A stretch of DNA of 64,000 nucleotides from Rhynchonema sp. JSB1_4 (lineage: Eukaryota > Nematoda > Chromadorea > Monhysterida > Xyalidae): positions 1-64,000 of the forward strand of contig JASAMV010007625.1 of assembly GCA_030248065.1 (NCBI GenBank), written 5' to 3'. Each line of letters starts with the position of its first letter. Within the stretch, counting starts at the first letter, position 1. Shown here piece by piece: positions 23,801-34,981 of this stretch. The notes under the pieces are model-generated. The model had not been told where the DNA came from, searched no databases, and saw only the letters and a list, made by a program, of their open reading frames with translations. A program made the translations under genes and the position numbers.

Positions 23801-26701
23801 CACCTTGATGATTGTGCACACTTCGGCCAGCGTTTCCAAATGTGGAATGTGAATAATCGTCGGTCGCAGCGCGTCGTACAGAAGCAGACATAGACGCTCG
23901 GTGAAATCACTGCAAATATACTGTGAACGGTAGTGGCAAAATCGATAAATGGTGGTTCGTCACTGTTCGCTTCAGACTCGCTGATCGTTACACACAGCGC
24001 TGGCATCTGCGCGATTCACCGATTCCACTAATTTCAAGCAGCACAACAGATATTCTCAGGGAGACAATGAAGAGTGTTTCACGCTGGTCGAAACTGGTGC
24101 CAGCACAAAGTCTCGAACTAGATTTCATACAAAAAATCATGTGACCAAGGCAAACCCGATCGCATTGATCACTCAGGTGCATGAGTGCACGACTTGCTTT
24201 AGTTGGTTCACAGGGGAGTCACGCAATGAAGCCCACTTTTATGATCACAACACTCGTGTACTCGGTACAAACAACAAAAGTAAACCATTTATTCAATGGT
24301 TTACAGCAATAATTTCACGAAACTAGTCATTTTTTCAAAAACACTCACTGCAACAAATCGGTGTGTCGCGTGAAGAACTGATAAAACAATCGATACTCGT
24401 CGTCGCACACACGCAACATCGCGCTGCTGCCCGCGCGCGTCTGAAGCGAAATGAACAAAACAAAAATATTAAAAAAGCGTGAATCCATCGTTAAACGACA
24501 TGTGGATAAAGCACCCCAACCAAGGCACAAGTGCTGGACGCGTGAGCCTTCATCAGCGCACCAACAGTCGCCTGCACACTCGGACGCATCAGTGTGTCTC
24601 GGTGTGAGAAATACAGCGAGTAACAGTCGGTCACCACTGATGCGTATCTGCAAGCCAGTAAAATCAACAGAATTTGACTAAATCAAGTCAATCTTAGGCT
24701 CTGAGAAATTTAATAGCAGCCAGCCGCAAATGTGCTTGGTTGGAAACAAAATTGCAGATCAAATCGTTCTCAAACATAAACACACAGCTTCGGGCGTAAT
24801 TAAATAAATTACGGCCGCGCAACTCACTCATCGGCACTGGCATATTTGGCCTCAATCCCTTGCATCAGCGATCTCACGGTTTGTGCGTGTGTGGCGAACA
24901 CACCGTAATACAACGTGAATACATCTTCAGCGTCGCGCATACTGTCGCCCTCCTGTGAATCATGATACATGGAAAATTTACGATGATCTCTTTGATTGAC
25001 CCATTGGAAGTTTTATGTATCGATATAAATTTTAGTTAAATTGCTGAGCTACACTGCATCTTCACTCGGTCCACAATACGAAACCCAAAGAGGCTGAAAG
25101 TATCCTCAATGAGCCCACGTTCCAAGGCACATCCAACCGAAATCAACTCGACCCACCCGCAACTGTTTCTGTATGGCATCGACAGATTCCTGCACTTTCT
25201 GTGCGACGAACGATTTCACCAAACTGAGTGCACGTGACAAACATTGCTGGTACTTGTGCTTGTAGGCGTCGGCTTCCTTGTAGTCGCCTTGTTGACTCAG
25301 GAACAACATGCATTCGTCGATGGACGCTAGGAGGCGAGTAAATGCCTCGCTCGTCACCGATAGATGTGGAGAGTTGAGCTTCTGCAGATTGCGGATTTTG
25401 GATTCGTTGTGCAATTTTGTGTCCAAAGATTTTTATCTCCTACATTGCGCTTGGATATTCTTCTTTATTTCAAAAATAACCAATACGCAATACGAAAACA
25501 AAAAACACAGCATCAAACCTGCATAATATTATCCACCGGTTCGTAATAGGCCAATCGACAGCGTATTTCTTCAGCGACGCCAGCCAGACGCGTTTGATCG
25601 GACATCAATTGGTCGCAATCATGATGCAGTGAACTGGAGCAAAAAAGTGGCACAGAAAAATAGAGACAAAATGCAAACCAAAATACAAAATCAACCTTAT
25701 ACTTGCGTATTTTTCCGCAAAATATATTTTTGTAAAAAAACCGTTTTTTTTCCAAATATTTTTCCAGTACTTAAGGATACCCATGGTTCAAAAACGCCTA
25801 TTTTGGAGAAAATTTCGTCAGGAAATGGCCTGAAACAGTCTAAAATTGCACTTGGAGATTAAAAAGTGCTCATTTTGAACTGTTTAGTACCGATTTACAT
25901 TGGTTTTAACAACATCCTCACACAACCTTGGAAAATATCTAGGAAATTTTTGGAAAAAAACCTTTTTTTCAAAAGTTGCCACTTGGAAAAATTTCCGGAA
26001 AAATAAAAACGTGTTTTTTCGGGCCTCGGAAAAAAACTGTTTTTTTTCGGTTTTTTTTCCGAAAAAAAAAACGGTTTTTTTCCGGCCCGCAAGTATAATC
26101 AACCTCAGCGGTTCTTTCGACAGATTGATAAATAAAGTAGATTTCTGCGTGGCGCGCTAAGAACTCACTGGAACGCTCAGAAATTTATCAGGGTCAGTTT
26201 CAATCTGACGTCTGTCTGTCAGATATGGGAAGATTTTATCTATCGAACTCAGAAATTCTGAAGCTTTATCACGAAAACCAGAGGCAGCGCTGGGAGTGGG
26301 GTTGGAGTGTGACAAACATGCAATAACTCACTGAGAGCTGGACTTTCTATGTTAGAAAAAAAACCCGAAACACGACGCATGATATTCGAAAATGTTTCTT
26401 CGGTTTTGCTACTTATGTCAGACGCGAACACCTATACAGTCAGCCTATCATGGTTTGTGTTTCGGATTTTTTCCAAAAACCCAAAACCCGAAGCACGGAC
26501 ATAGAAAAAATGTATTTCGGGGTTTGGACCTATCTGGCCCATAAGTCAGCATGTAACCTTGTTTTCACGGCCACCGCAGCGTAATTGCTCTGTATTTGCG
26601 TGATGCGTTCGCCAACAGCCCGCACCCGTTCGGCACATTGGCCAATCTCACTGGCGCATCGTTGCATCTCGGACAGTTTGTGCGCGTTACTGCTGCTGTT
26701 G
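20879..26701 (-). CDS. COG3: COG3, conserved oligomeric Golgi complex subunit 3
   Basis: Subunit of the COG tethering complex for retrograde vesicles at the Golgi. Sixteen exons join in phase, about 720 residues: 26701-26558, 25633-25519, 25381-25157, 24952-24826, 24647-24521, 24440-24349, 23909-23767, 23675-23512, 23189-23028, 22824-22729, 22589-22442, 22350-22268, 22026-21892, 21620-21495, 21299-21153, 21019-20879. Diagnostic stretches are [89 protein letters not shown] and the C-terminal [18 protein letters not shown]. All follow the order seen in animal COG3. The exon at 24.9 kb may be off by two bases at its 3' edge. The N-terminal 100 or so residues are missing: the first listed exon starts in phase with an upstream exon that I could not fix. 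A transposon (25698-26097) sits in the intron after the first listed exon. Confidence 0.93.
25698..26097. mobile_element. hAT-like MITE, TATACTTGCG ends
   Basis: The ends are TATACTTGCG and CGCAAGTATA, with an exact 8-bp duplication, ATCAACCT (25690-25697 and 26098-26105). The interior is dominated by runs such as GGAAAAAACCGTTTTTT. There is no coding capacity. It lies in a COG3 intron. A related element is at 27600-27995. Confidence 0.87.
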
Positions 26702-27058
26702 CTGCACAACATAAAGCAAGATCTCTTTTGGACGAACTTTGACTTTAGCTCAACGTTTTTGCAAACACATGCGGCAAACGTACTCGTTCAATCGTCCAGT
26801 GCTTGCTTCGTTCAATTCAAGCGCGCGGAACGTGTTGGAAAACTGAAATACAGCCTGCGCTTTTTATAGTGACATGAACGAAACCCAGTCACATTTGTCA
26901 CTGTAAGGAATTTCCACCGTGAAGAATTTATACGCAAGCAAACCACACATTCGCTATAAAGAATTGTAGCACGTTCACACAGGGCATATTTTGCACATGC
27001 ACGACATTTTGTTGAGCATGAACAGTACGTTTTGTGGACCATGAATGTGCATAGAACT

Positions 27059-27451
27059 TAGGGTTAGAGAGATGTCGGGTGTCGGGTGCCAAAAAAGTGT
27101 AGGTGTCGGGTACCCCCAGGTTTTTTGGGACCCGACACCCGACACTTACGGTTCAAAACATCAGTTTTGCTGAGAGAAGAATTTTCTTCGAGCCAAATGT
27201 TTTCGAAGACGCAGAATGTGACATTTTGGTGTCTATTTCGTGTGAAAATACTTGAATTCAGTAACTTGAGCCAAGAAATTGCACTAATGATGCAAATGAG
27301 CAAAAATTTGCGTGTTTTCGGTCCAAAAGCAGGTGTCGGGTGTCGGTTTTTTTTCAAAAACTAGATGTCGGGTGTCGGGTTTTTTGCAACTGTCGGGTGT
27401 CGGCTTTTTTCCCAGATGTCGGGTGTCGGGTACCCCCGACCTCTAACCATA
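27059..27451. mobile_element. TAGGGTTAG-ended element, second copy
   Basis: It shares with the 822-1304 element the TAGGGTTAGAG end, the opposed arrays of GTGTCGGGTGTCGGG-like units and a similar interior (TTGAATTCAGTAACTTGAGC region), in the inverted orientation. One end is mutated to CTCTAACCATA. A clean 8-bp duplication is not visible (ATAGAACT against ATAAGAAC), consistent with an older insertion. Confidence 0.75.
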
Positions 27452-27599
27452 AGAACCATGTCTCAAGTAAAACTACAAAAACGTTGGAATTTCAGCCAAA
27501 TTTCCGGGGCGCTCAACCAAGCCACATTATACAGCTGGCAATAATCGTCACTTGGGGTATAAATTTTTTCGGTAGACACATAGATAGCTGACCTGACAC

Positions 27600-27995
27600 T
27601 ATACTGGCGGATGAAAAAAACGTTTTTTTTCACGAAAAAACCGTGTCCATCTGGGACGTGAAAAAAACCGAAAAAACCTCAGCCTCCGGGAAACATCGGT
27701 CTTTTTCACGAAATTTTCCAATTTTTTGACAGAAGTTGGGAAATATTTTTATTCAGAACAAGTTTGGCCAAGCGTGGGCGATGTCAATGTCGCTTGTTTC
27801 AACTATTTTAGTCGCAATAAGCATCAAAAACACCCATAGGCACCACTGCAGTGTCTGTGCTAACATTACTATGTGTCAAAAATACCTTATTTTGGGCTTC
27901 CCCTATCCTAACACACTGTGGTTCTTTATCGGTTTTTCCCGTTTTTTTCTGGTTTTTTTCACGAAATATAAAAAACCGGTTTTTCCGCTCGTATA
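27600..27995. mobile_element. TATAC-ended MITE related to 25698-26097
   Basis: The ends are TATACTGGCGG and, complemented, TATACGAGCGG. The flanks CCTGACAC and GGTGACAC agree at six of eight positions, a decayed 8-bp duplication. The subterminal composition (runs of A with CCGTTTTTTT) resembles the COG3-intron element. Confidence 0.65.
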
Positions 27996-28786
27996 GGTGA
28001 CACAGGTTTGGGGTAATGTCCCCATGGCTGTGGCTACTTCTGAGGGGAGATACTGTACCTTGGGACCAAAAAAGGGGAGATACCGGGACAATGTACCCTG
28101 GATTTTGGGGGACTCCGATTTGGGGGAATGGGCGGGTGAGGGAAGAAGTCTTACGGGGAGATATGTTTGGTTCAAATGTGCAAAATCCGCGCAAAGCGCA
28201 AATTTTTGCACTTTTGGTGGATTTTGGCCGATTTTATCATTTTGGACCAACAAAGGGTACGTTTGAGGTGAAATTTTGGAAAAATTGGGGGCATACACCG
28301 TGCCAGAGGGGGAGATAACGTATCTGAGCGCGGGGGCCACATACCGTACCGGCGAGAAGAGATAATGTGTCTTTGGAGGGGAATACCCCAGCCACAGCAC
28401 TGATGCCATGCCCCCATCATGGATTTTTTCAACCAAATTTAGTAGCTTTTTAGCTACAAAATTTTTTTGAAAAGCTAGTAAGTTTAGTAGCGTAAAACCT
28501 ACTAAATTTTTACATTTGGGCCAAAAAAGCGAGTAAATTGGCATTTCAGCAGAAAAAAGCTACTAAATTTTTCACTTTCCTAGCTTTATGCAACTAGCCC
28601 ATTTTGAAAAAAATAAACCCTGCCCCCATACACTCCCTCCAATTACTTAAATCACTCACTGGGTACAGTGACATTTGGCAATTTCCCTTCTAAAAAATGA
28701 GGGGTTACTAATTTCCCCGCCGGACCAGGAACTAAGTTTCTTCTTTGTTTTTATCCATTGGGAAATATAGCATTTTTGCTCAGCGG

Positions 28787-29087
28787 CAGTGCAGTTCCTG
28801 GTCCGGAGGGGAAACAGGCGGTACCCTTTTTTCAAAGGGGAACAGACGTACCCATCTGGGGGGAAGGGGGAGGACCCAAATTTGGAGAAAAGTCATTTTT
28901 TGAGGTCGAAAATTTGACTCATTTTTGCCCCTTTTTGGAAAAAAGAACTCAATAAAGAGGGTATTTTGACCTAAAAATTACTCATTTTATGCCTAAAAAT
29001 GCCTATTTTAGGCCTAAATTTGCCTATCTTAGGCAAAAATGGGGGGGGCAGGCGTACCATGGAGGCGGACCCCCAGGAACTACACTG
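28787..29087. mobile_element. hAT-like MITE, CAGTGTAGTTCCTGG family
   Basis: It starts CAGTGCAGTTCCTGGTCCGG and ends CCAGGAACTACACTG. The flanking octamers CTCAGCGG and CTCAACGG differ at one position. There is no coding capacity. Same family as 3744-4102. Confidence 0.85.
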
Positions 29088-29329
29088 CTCAACGGTGTCC
29101 TTGAAGACTGCAATATTCCCACTTTTCTGAAAACTTTCTAAACTATAAACGGCAAGCTGAAAAAGGTAAAAAAGTGAAAAAGGTAATCTGAAAACACTCA
29201 GTGCACATATACACGTCATGCATAGGCCTGAGAAGCCTTGATACAAAAAATTTCGGTCATTTTTGTGGTACAGGGCAGGTTTTCGGTCGACTTTGTCCGT
29301 TTGGCTCAAGAAATAACACCAAAATTCAC

Positions 29330-29509
29330 CTCATCATTTGGCTCTGAATCAGTTGTTGGCGTCGTGGCCAATGTGTCCGCTTCACCCTTGCTCTCAAACA
29401 GCCAATTTTCACAAAGAGGCTCCAGCATGGCAATTGTTTCGTTGCGCAGCTCAAGAAGTGAAGCGCTCGTCATCATCGCCTTCTTTATCGGCTTCATTGA
29501 TCGACACCT
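29330..29509 (-). CDS. candidate 5' exon, possibly of COG3
   Basis: This is a 60-codon open segment bounded by an ATTCCAG acceptor and a GAG/GTGAAT donor. It reads LLELRNETIAMLEPLCENWL followed by an acidic Thr/Glu-rich tail (TTPTTDSEPNDE). It lies upstream of and on the same strand as COG3, separated by 2.6 kb of transposon-rich intron. The acidic, poorly conserved composition fits the variable COG3 N-terminus, but its phase 0 end does not join directly to the exon at 26701, so at least one more exon would be needed. Confidence 0.35.
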
Positions 29510-29607
29510 CTGGAATGCAGTAATGTCGGTCTCGGTGGCCAACCACGGTCGGAAATCAAAAAGTTAGGGTACCGTTCTTTGCAGAATACAGCCTGCTACA
29601 TGTGGTG

Positions 29608-30955
29608 CAGTGTAGTTCCTGGGGGGAGGGGGCCCCCTCGGGTAAGCTATCCAGTGTTGGAGGTGGGGGGGGGGGTTTGGGGGGGGGGTAGCCCCCCCCC
29701 AGTACAGTAGGTATCCCCCCTCGCCTGGCACAGTAGGTATCCCCCCGATGTTTGGCATGGTACAGTAGGTATCCTCCCCCCCCCGATTTTCACCCCGGTA
29801 CAGTATCCCCCCCGATTTTGCCTCAAAAGTGCCAATTTTTGACCAAAATGGCCAAAATTAGTGTAAAATCAGTGGTTTTTGCCTCAAATTACCCAAAATT
29901 CGCGCGCTACGCGCGCAAATACTACGTTTTCACACGATTCCATACATAATAAACACATTAAAAATTTTCACCCCAAAACCTAACCCCCCAACCCCCCCCC
30001 CCCCCCCTAGGTCCGTAAAACCTAAAGTAAAGGGAGGCAGATGGTTTCAATGTACCCCTTTTGGGGGGGGGATTTTTGGGGAGGCTCTATGGTTGCGGGG
30101 TATTTTCTCGCTGCCCAAAGTCTCAAAAGAATGTTCCAAAAATACCCCTAAAATGGAGTTCTGTCAGGGTGTTACTGGTCATTATTGGGTGTTTTTTGCA
30201 TGCTTTTTTCTGCAAAATTGGCCGAAAAAAATGGTACTTTTTGCATTCTCGGCCGAAAAGTTGCCCAAAATAGATATTATACTGGTGGTTTGCGCCGCGG
30301 AGCGCGCGATTTATTGGGGGGATTTTGAGGTCGAAAAACACCCATTTTTCCCCCCACAGACCCCCCGAGGGGGGCCCTATAAAAACCATAAAACAGCCCC
30401 CCATTGATGGTTGCAAGGTACCCTCCGAGAGATAAATGGTTGCAAGGTACCTACCCTTCCCCCCCCAACCCCCCTTAAGGGGTGGTTGCAAGGTACCTAC
30501 TCCTTAAATTTTTCAGGGTCGGGATCCCCCCAGCCACTACACTGCCTAGGTACATAACCCCCCCAGGCCATCGGCTCTGGTACAGTAGGTATCCCCCCCT
30601 CTCCGAGCGCGGTACAGTAGGTATCCCCCCTCCAGAGTACCTCCAACACTGAAGCTATCTCCCCCTCAGGTGGTACACTATCCGAATCCGATCACCCTGG
30701 GCCCTTGGGTCTTGGGTGCACTTCTGCACTATCACCCAATCTTTGCCTGAAATAGGCAATTTTAGGCCTAAAAAGGACATTTTTAGCCCACTAATGTGTG
30801 ATTTTCAGGTCAGTGTTGTCAAAAGACACCAAAATACCCTTTTTATGAAGCATTTTTTCAAAAAGGGGCAAAAATAGGTCAACTGACTTTTTCCTGAATT
30901 TGGGTCTTCCCTCCCCCCTTTCGCTATCTCCCCACTGGGACCAGGAACCACACCG
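29608..30955. mobile_element. hAT-like element carrying a nested insertion
   Basis: The outer ends are CAGTGTAGTTCCTGG and CCAGGAACCACACCG, and the exact duplication is ATGTGGTG (29600-29607 and 30956-30963). It is interrupted by the element at 29652-30651. The right end of this element is also the outermost part of the large palindrome's left arm. Confidence 0.88.
29652..30651. mobile_element. hAT-like element nested in 29608-30955
   Basis: The ends are CAGTGTTGGAGG and CCTCCAACACTG, with an exact 8-bp duplication, AAGCTATC (29644-29651 and 30652-30659). The interior is built of GGTACAGTAGGTATCCCCCC units at both ends. It holds a GC palindrome at 29900-29916 and a second, larger G-rich block (30.0-30.54 kb) ending CCAGCCACTACACTG, which may be a further insertion whose left edge I could not define. 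Confidence 0.88.
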
Positions 30956-31801
30956 ATGTGGTGTAACGGTTAAACCTGATGATCAAGGGTACGGATGATT
31001 TTCAAAAGATTTTTATCTCCTGACTGCTGCGCACAAACAAATATATACAATAATGAATATGAAACATTAAAGAAAATAGAAAATTTGCTGGCGCGGACGT
31101 CAATCTTTCGCATTGAGTTTTGAGTGGTCCAATTGTCGAGCTTATTTTCGAGCCCGATGTTCATTTGCGGCCATTATCATTCAGAATTTCGATGCAACTC
31201 GTCGTTTCATGTGCATTGTGAAGCAACGGAAGCAGCGCAGCCATGAGCTGTGCGAGATTCAAGATTGAAATCCAAAACTCGTCACACATTTCCCGGTCCT
31301 CGCTTCATGACATGCCAAAATCAAAACACAAAAAGTGAACGAATAGAAGCAGATCTTACCGGGAGCTTCTCGGTTTCCCGCTTCCCGGGCGTGACCAACT
31401 GTTGGTACCGATCGATCAAGCGCTGGACGTATATGAGAACAGAAGTTTCATGATGATAACAAAACCAACGAAAAGCAATTCAAATTCGACAAACTTGGAA
31501 CGGTAGGTGGTGTGCAACAAAGGCCGACGGCAATACGTCAATCTCATCGAGCACCAGATCAACCGGTTTGAAGTCGTTCTGAAAGACGAGCGGTGTTTTG
31601 TTCTCCAACCTGCCGTGTTGATTTTCTGGAGACATTACACCATTCTATCTTGTGTATATTTGTTACACTGCAGTTGGCTTTTGGTTGAGACCCTGCTATG
31701 CAAATGTTGCATCAACAACAATGGCAGAGATACGGGGACCGAAATGGTTTGTTCTGAGTATGCAACTGCAAAGAGGGCAGACGAGGTGCCGCCGGTCACA
31801 A
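30810..31801. repeat. large palindrome, left arm
   Basis: This arm is the reverse complement, at high but imperfect identity, of sequence spread over 32459-39835. It is less interrupted than the right arm. It contains one end of the 29608-30955 element and inverted copies of exon-like segments of an unrecognised gene. A roughly 660-bp spacer separates the arms. Confidence 0.85.
31151..31625 (-). pseudogene. inverted copy of the unrecognised gene fragment
   Basis: Three exon-like pieces are found on the minus strand, mirror copies of those at 32636-33073. They read LENKTPLVFQNDFKPVDLVL, then RLIDRYQQLVTPGKRETEKL, then LMAALLPLLHNAHETTSCIE. Here the last piece continues ILNDNGRK before its stop, whereas the right-arm copy stops early. 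Conversely, the first piece carries two extra bases relative to the right-arm copy. The copy has no upstream exons, because the arm ends just beyond it, so it is probably a partial duplicate. Confidence 0.6.
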
Positions 31802-31832
31802 AACGTGGTTAAATAAAGTAATTCTATGTATT

Positions 31833-32169
31833 CTGAGGCAAAATAAACGGGTTTCAACCTTTTTCTAACGAGTTGGTAAGATCCCATATCAGACCCGCAT
31901 CATGGGACCAACTTTGGCCGGGGTCATCATTGAAAGTAAAACTCCGTATATCGACGTATCTCGACAAAGTAAAAATTGGACGAAAATTTTTTGGAAAAAT
32001 ATGGGACACAAAAAATGAATTTCCTTGAAAATCAGGGTTCTTTCTCTGAAAAATCAGGAAAAATGAAGGAAATTCAGGATTTAAAAAAAACTAAAAACGA
32101 CCCAGGCGTTTTTTTAAAAAAACGTTGTTTTTTAAGAAAAAACGCCGTCGTTTTTTTTGCCCAACCCTG
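31833..32169. mobile_element. truncated CAGGGTTGGGC-family element
   Basis: The right part of an element related to 5540-6018 survives, inverted, ending TTTTTTGCCCAACCCTG. The other end is missing. It lies in the spacer of the large palindrome, so the palindrome breakpoint may have removed the missing half. Confidence 0.75.
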
Positions 32170-32189
32170 TATTTAAGACACCAGCCAAA

Positions 32190-33073
32190 TGTCAGGTGGA
32201 GGATAACGTGCAGATCGACAATCAACCGGAACGCTCATTCGCCAACGCGTCTTTGGCGCCTGATCAGATGGAGCACCAACAGTCATCCAATCACGAACAA
32301 GAACCTTCAGCCGACGAGCCAACCGAGCAGGTGAGTGATGAATCCACTATTTTGTTTTGAGCGATATCAAACTTGGTGATTGGATCGAATAGGATCTGCC
32401 TTGGTCACGTGTGAGTTTTGCATTCAGAACACCAAGAGATTTACTGATCCACCAATTGTGACCGGCGGCACCTCGTCTGCCCTCTTTGCAGTTGCATACT
32501 CAGAACAAACCATTTCGGTCCCCGTATCTCTGCCATTGTTGTTGATGCAACATTTGCATAGCAGGGTCTCAACCAAAAGCCAACTGCAGTGTAACAAATA
32601 TACACAAGATAGAATGGTGTAATGTCTCCAGAAAATCAACGGCAGGTTGGAGAACAAAACACCGCTCGTCTTTCAGAACGACTTCAAACCGGTTGATCTG
32701 GTGCTCGATGAGATTGACGTATTGCCGTCGACCTTTGTTGCACACCACCTACCGTTCCAAGTTTGTCGAATTTGAATTGCTTTTCGTTGGTTTTGTTATC
32801 ATCATGAAACTTCTGTTCTCATATACGTCCAGCGCTTGATCGATCGGTACCAACAGTTGGTCACGCCCGGGAAGCGGGAAACCGAGAAGCTCCCGGTAAG
32901 ATCTGCTTCTATTCGTTCACTTTTTGTGTTTTGATTTTGGCATGTCATGAAGCGAGGACCGGGAAATGTGTGACGAGTTTTGGATTTCAATCTTGAATCT
33001 CGCACAGCTCATGGCTGCGCTGCTTCCGTTGCTTCACAATGCACATGAAACGACGAGTTGCATCGAAATCTGA
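32190..33073 (+). CDS. unrecognised gene, broken (palindrome right-arm copy)
   Basis: Exon-like segments on the plus strand run from the palindrome spacer into the right arm. An acidic segment of about 32192-32330 ends at a GTGAGT donor (reads NVQIDNQPERSFANASLAPD). A short DLPWSR piece lies near 32391. A segment begins after TTGCATTCAG at about 32429 (NTKRFTDPP). The remainder is 32636-32766 (KINGRLENKTPLVFQNDFKP), 32834-32896 (RLIDRYQQLVTPGKRETEKL) and 33008-33073 (LMAALLPLLHNAHETTSCIE). The last three join in phase 0. A single-base deletion relative to the left-arm copy causes an early stop, and a foldback element is inserted 9 bp later. I do not recognise the protein. Confidence 0.45.
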
Positions 33074-33081
33074 ATGATAAT

Positions 33082-33681
33082 GGGTGATATTTTTGAAACG
33101 GTGTAAAGGTCAGTTGGGTGTAAAGGTCGGTCGAAAGCTCGGTGTGAGAAAGTTCAGTGTAAGCTCGGCGTAAGCTTGAAACATTGCACGCTGAGCAAGC
33201 AGCAGACGCGCGTTTCTAAACGAATGGTCAACTTTGACAGTCTGCTGTGCTAATGTAGATCGTTTGTTTGCAATCTAGTTCATTTAAGCTGGTTGCAGAA
33301 ACGTTTTAAAGGAATATTTTTAAGTTGCCTGACATTCCGCCGTGAGGCTATTGAGAAATTGAACATTCACTGACGGGGGTACCAAAAAAATTGATGCCGC
33401 TAACTGATCGCAGCACGAATTCAAAACGGCTCCATAAAAGGTCACGAAATTTATAAATATCGTTTAAAAACGCTTGTGCAACCAGCCTAAACAAACAATA
33501 TTGCAAACAGACGATTTACACTTGCACAGCAGACTGTCAAAGTAAACCTTTCGTTTAGAAACGCGCGTCTGCTGCTGGCTCAGCGTGCACTGTTTGAAGC
33601 TTACACTGAACTTTTTCACACCGAGCTTTCCACCGACCCTTACACCCAACTGACCTTTACACCGTTTCAAAAATATCACCC
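33082..33681. mobile_element. foldback element, copy 2
   Basis: It has the same long inverted-repeat structure as 7487-8096, with ends GGGTGATATTTTTGAAACGG and TTTCAAAAATATCACCC. It is flanked by a 3-bp duplication, AAT (33079-33081 and 33682-33684). The uninserted site is preserved in the palindrome's left arm (GATAATGGCC complement near 31163), which proves the insertion boundaries. Confidence 0.93.
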
Positions 33682-34217
33682 AATGGCCGCAAATGAACAT
33701 CGGGCTCGAAAATAAGCTCGACAATTGGACCACTCAAAACTCAATGCGAAAGATTGACGTCCGCGCCAGCAAATTTTCTATTTTGTTTAATGTTTCATAT
33801 TCATTATTGTATATATTTGTTTGTGCAGCACACTGTAGTGGCTGGGGGGGATGGGGGGGATCCCCCCCTAAGGGGTATCTACCGTAAAAACCTAAATAGA
33901 AGGGGGGGCTCTATTAACTCACTGACCCCATTTTGGGGGGCTCTATTACGGGGGGGGGGGGCTCTATTCCGGGGGGCCTCTATTAATTCACTGCAGAGGT
34001 CGCAATCGGGCCGGGTTTGGCCGGCCCGGCCCGGCCCGAGCCCCCAAATCTCCGGCCCGGCCCGGCCCGGCCCGACCCGTACCCCCAAATCTCCGGCCCG
34101 GCCCGGCCCGAACCCCCAAATCTCCGGCCCGGACCGAATTTTTTGGCTCAGATTTTAACACAAGTTTTGTCATAATTTTTGCGATTTTTTTGAACCTAGG
34201 TATTTTTTGGTTGAAAA

Positions 34218-34981
34218 CAACGGTGTTGCAGGGGGTTGGGGTACCCCCTAGGTACAGTAGGTAGGTAGGTTGACGCCAATGGTGTAGCTACCCAGGCGGG
34301 GCGGCAACCTACTGTACCACCCAAAATGCGGGGCGGCAACCTACCTACTGTACCAGCCGAGCTAGGGGGGGGGGGGGTCGTACCACTTGGGGGGGGTCAT
34401 CTGGAAACCGAAATTTTTTATGTCTAAATACTGAAGAAAATGTGGCCTAAAACACTAATTTCGCGCGCAGCGCGCGATTTTTCGCCTATTTGCAGACAAA
34501 TATGCTAATTTTATGCAATTTTAAGCCAAAAATGAATGTTTTGGGTGAAAAGTTAGGTGGGGCGGCAACCTACCTACTGTACCAGGGGAGGGGCGGCAAC
34601 CTACCTACTGTACCAGGCGAGGGGCGGCAACCTACCTACTGTACCTAGGGGGGGGGTCCCCCCCCACCCGCCCCCCAGCTACACCCCTGGTTGACGCTCC
34701 ATCCTGGTACACTAGGTAGGTCGCCGCAGGCGGCTAGTACAGTAAGTTGCGATTTTTGGCTCAAAATGGTATATAAAATCGGTACTTTTCACTCCAAATA
34801 GGCGATAAATCGCCGCGCTACGCGCGAAATTAGCGTTTTAGAGCACATTTTCTTCAAAATTTCGACCGAAAAAATTTTGTTCCCCCTTAGCCCGGCCGGT
34901 ACAGTAGGTAGGTTGCCGTCCCACATTTTTGGTGGTACTGTAACTGTAGGTTGCCGCCCCGCCTGGGTAGCTACACCACTG
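34218..34981. mobile_element. hAT-like element, level 3
   Basis: The ends are CAACGGTGTTGCAGGGG and GGGTAGCTACACCACTG, with an exact duplication, GTTGAAAA (34210-34217 and 34982-34989). Arrays of GGTACAGTAGGTAGGTTG lie near both ends, and a GC palindrome lies at 34811-34827. It contains the level 4 element. Confidence 0.85.
34277..34688. mobile_element. hAT-like element, level 4
   Basis: The ends are CAATGGTGTAGCTACCCAGG and CCCAGCTACACCCCTG, with an exact duplication, GTTGACGC (34269-34276 and 34689-34696). It shares the CGGCAACCTACCTACTGTAC subterminal unit with its host and carries the GC palindrome at 34462-34477. This is the innermost insertion of the stack. Confidence 0.87.

Noticed and set aside
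33754..34158. 134-residue Pro/Ala/Arg-rich ORF, and similar ORFs at 35563, 36238 and 56007
   Set aside because: They are translations of GGCCCGGCCC transposon arrays, open on both strands because the repeat lacks stop codons.
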